Shown here: piece after piece, positions 6,097 to 6,335 of the stretch
Numbering within the stretch: the first letter of the stretch is position 1
Layout: every line of letters starts with the position of its first letter
Position numbers and translations under genes: made by a program
Source: Massilia sp.
GTDB lineage: Bacteria > Pseudomonadota > Gammaproteobacteria > Burkholderiales > Burkholderiaceae_D
Direction of reading: 5' to 3'
NCBI GenBank assembly: GCA_028291845.1
Contig: JAQGNM010000461.1
Coordinates: 1 to 6,335, forward strand
Length of the DNA: 6,335 nt
The notes under the pieces: generated by a model
The model's database searches: none
What the model saw: only the letters and a program-made list of their open reading frames with translations
What the model was told of the DNA's origin: nothing

Positions 6097-6335
6097 CGTC
6101 ATCGACCAATATCGCAACGAGTTCCCGGTGAAAACGTTATGCCGTGTGCTCGAGATTAGCCGCAGCCTGTACTACGCGTTTAAGAAGGCCAGGCCGAGCT
6201 TGCGCAGCCAGGAAGACCTGGCCATGCGTGCCGCCATTGTCAGGATCAATGCGGCGCATCGCTGGGCTCCTGGCGCCGTCAAGATGTGGCATTTACTCAA
6301 AGCCGAAGGCATCCAATGCGGCAAGCACCGGGTGA
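6086..6335 (+). CDS. IS3-family transposase OrfB, N-terminal part (truncated by window end)
   Basis: About 83 residues are visible, read in the -1 frame relative to orfA. They begin KYAVIDQYRNEFPVKTLCRV followed by LEISRSLYYAFKKARPSLRS, the helix-turn-helix at the start of IS3 OrfB. Next comes AMRAAIVRINAAHRWAPGAV and KMWHLLKAEGIQCGKHRV, the HTH_21-type segment before the DDE catalytic domain. HRWAPGAVKMWH replaces the usual R.TYG.RRI pattern; I recall this variant from a betaproteobacterial IS3 subgroup. The catalytic DDE residues lie outside the window. Production is expected mainly as an OrfAB fusion from the 6050-6056 shift. GTG at 6086 overlaps the orfA stop (GTGA) and could give separate OrfB by coupled initiation. 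Whether the gene is intact cannot be judged here. Confidence 0.85.
   Translation, partial: MKYAVIDQYRNEFPVKTLCRVLEISRSLYYAFKKARPSLRSQEDLAMRAAIVRINAAHRWAPGAVKMWHLLKAEGIQCGKHRV

Larger units (their letters stand above)
5668..6335 (+). mobile_element. IS3-family insertion sequence, left part (continues beyond the window)
   Basis: The element has the IS3 layout: a short leader, orfA with a helix-turn-helix and leucine zipper, a -1 frameshift signal, and orfB in the -1 frame. The left end is placed at the TGA of TGAGGTAGTCCGG (5668), because IS3-family ends start with TG and this lies 62 bases before orfA. The right inverted repeat and the target duplication are outside the window, so the exact end is a guess within some tens of bases. 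The insertion sits right after the toxin/immunity pair. Confidence 0.78.

Noticed and set aside
6144..6335. Frame-3 open frame at the right end
   Set aside because: It overlaps orfB, whose frame-2 translation is clearly IS3 transposase. The frame-3 product has no recognisable character.
1..6335. tRNA, rRNA or CRISPR array
   Set aside because: No cloverleaf-like element, rRNA motif or regularly spaced direct repeats were seen. The only repeats are the protein-level YD and Ig units.

Overview
The window is a decayed Rhs (YD-repeat) polymorphic-toxin locus followed by the left end of an IS3-family insertion sequence. All genes read on the + strand. The DNA is GC-rich and coding with a proteobacterial style. 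The Rhs sequence, the Ig-like modules and the GGGGTCA-type intergenic motif fit a betaproteobacterium of the Oxalobacteraceae type (Massilia/Duganella-like). That assignment is an inference from recall, not from any search.

Positions 1-3378 hold the YD-repeat shell of an Rhs protein whose start lies left of the window. It is readable only by changing frame twice: frame 3 to about 140, frame 2 to about 1050, frame 1 to the stop at 3376-3378. Both changes are -1 shifts without a slippery heptamer, so they look like single-base losses (mutation or assembly error). The shell stops cleanly after the sequence QIAEVKK, just before the final strand and core domain that an Rhs protein normally continues into.

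The stop overlaps the ATG of a second reading frame (ATGA, with a good internal Shine-Dalgarno). This second gene (3375-5297) starts with a Sec signal peptide, then a Pro/Glu-rich linker and three NBR1/FW-type Ig-like repeats. It then resumes the missing Rhs end: YIHTDALGSP, the Rhs core with RYYDPVAGRFLSIDP, a PxxxxDPxG cleavage-type motif, and a 133-residue variable C-terminal tip. The gene is cut by one in-frame amber stop at 4353-4355 inside Ig repeat 3. The split Rhs with an exported, Ig-decorated second half is the most unusual thing in the window.

The tip (4896-5294) is poorer in GC than the shell. It has an Ala/Lys-rich helix and a His-containing end (PHGHVGPVNHIPV), and is probably a toxin domain. 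The next gene (5300-5599, 99 aa) starts immediately after its stop and is the likely immunity protein.

After a short intergenic stretch with GGGGTCA repeats, an IS3-family element begins near 5668. It carries orfA (5730-6089), a textbook A_AAA_AAG -1 frameshift signal (6050-6056) with a stem-loop six bases downstream, and the start of orfB, which runs off the right edge.
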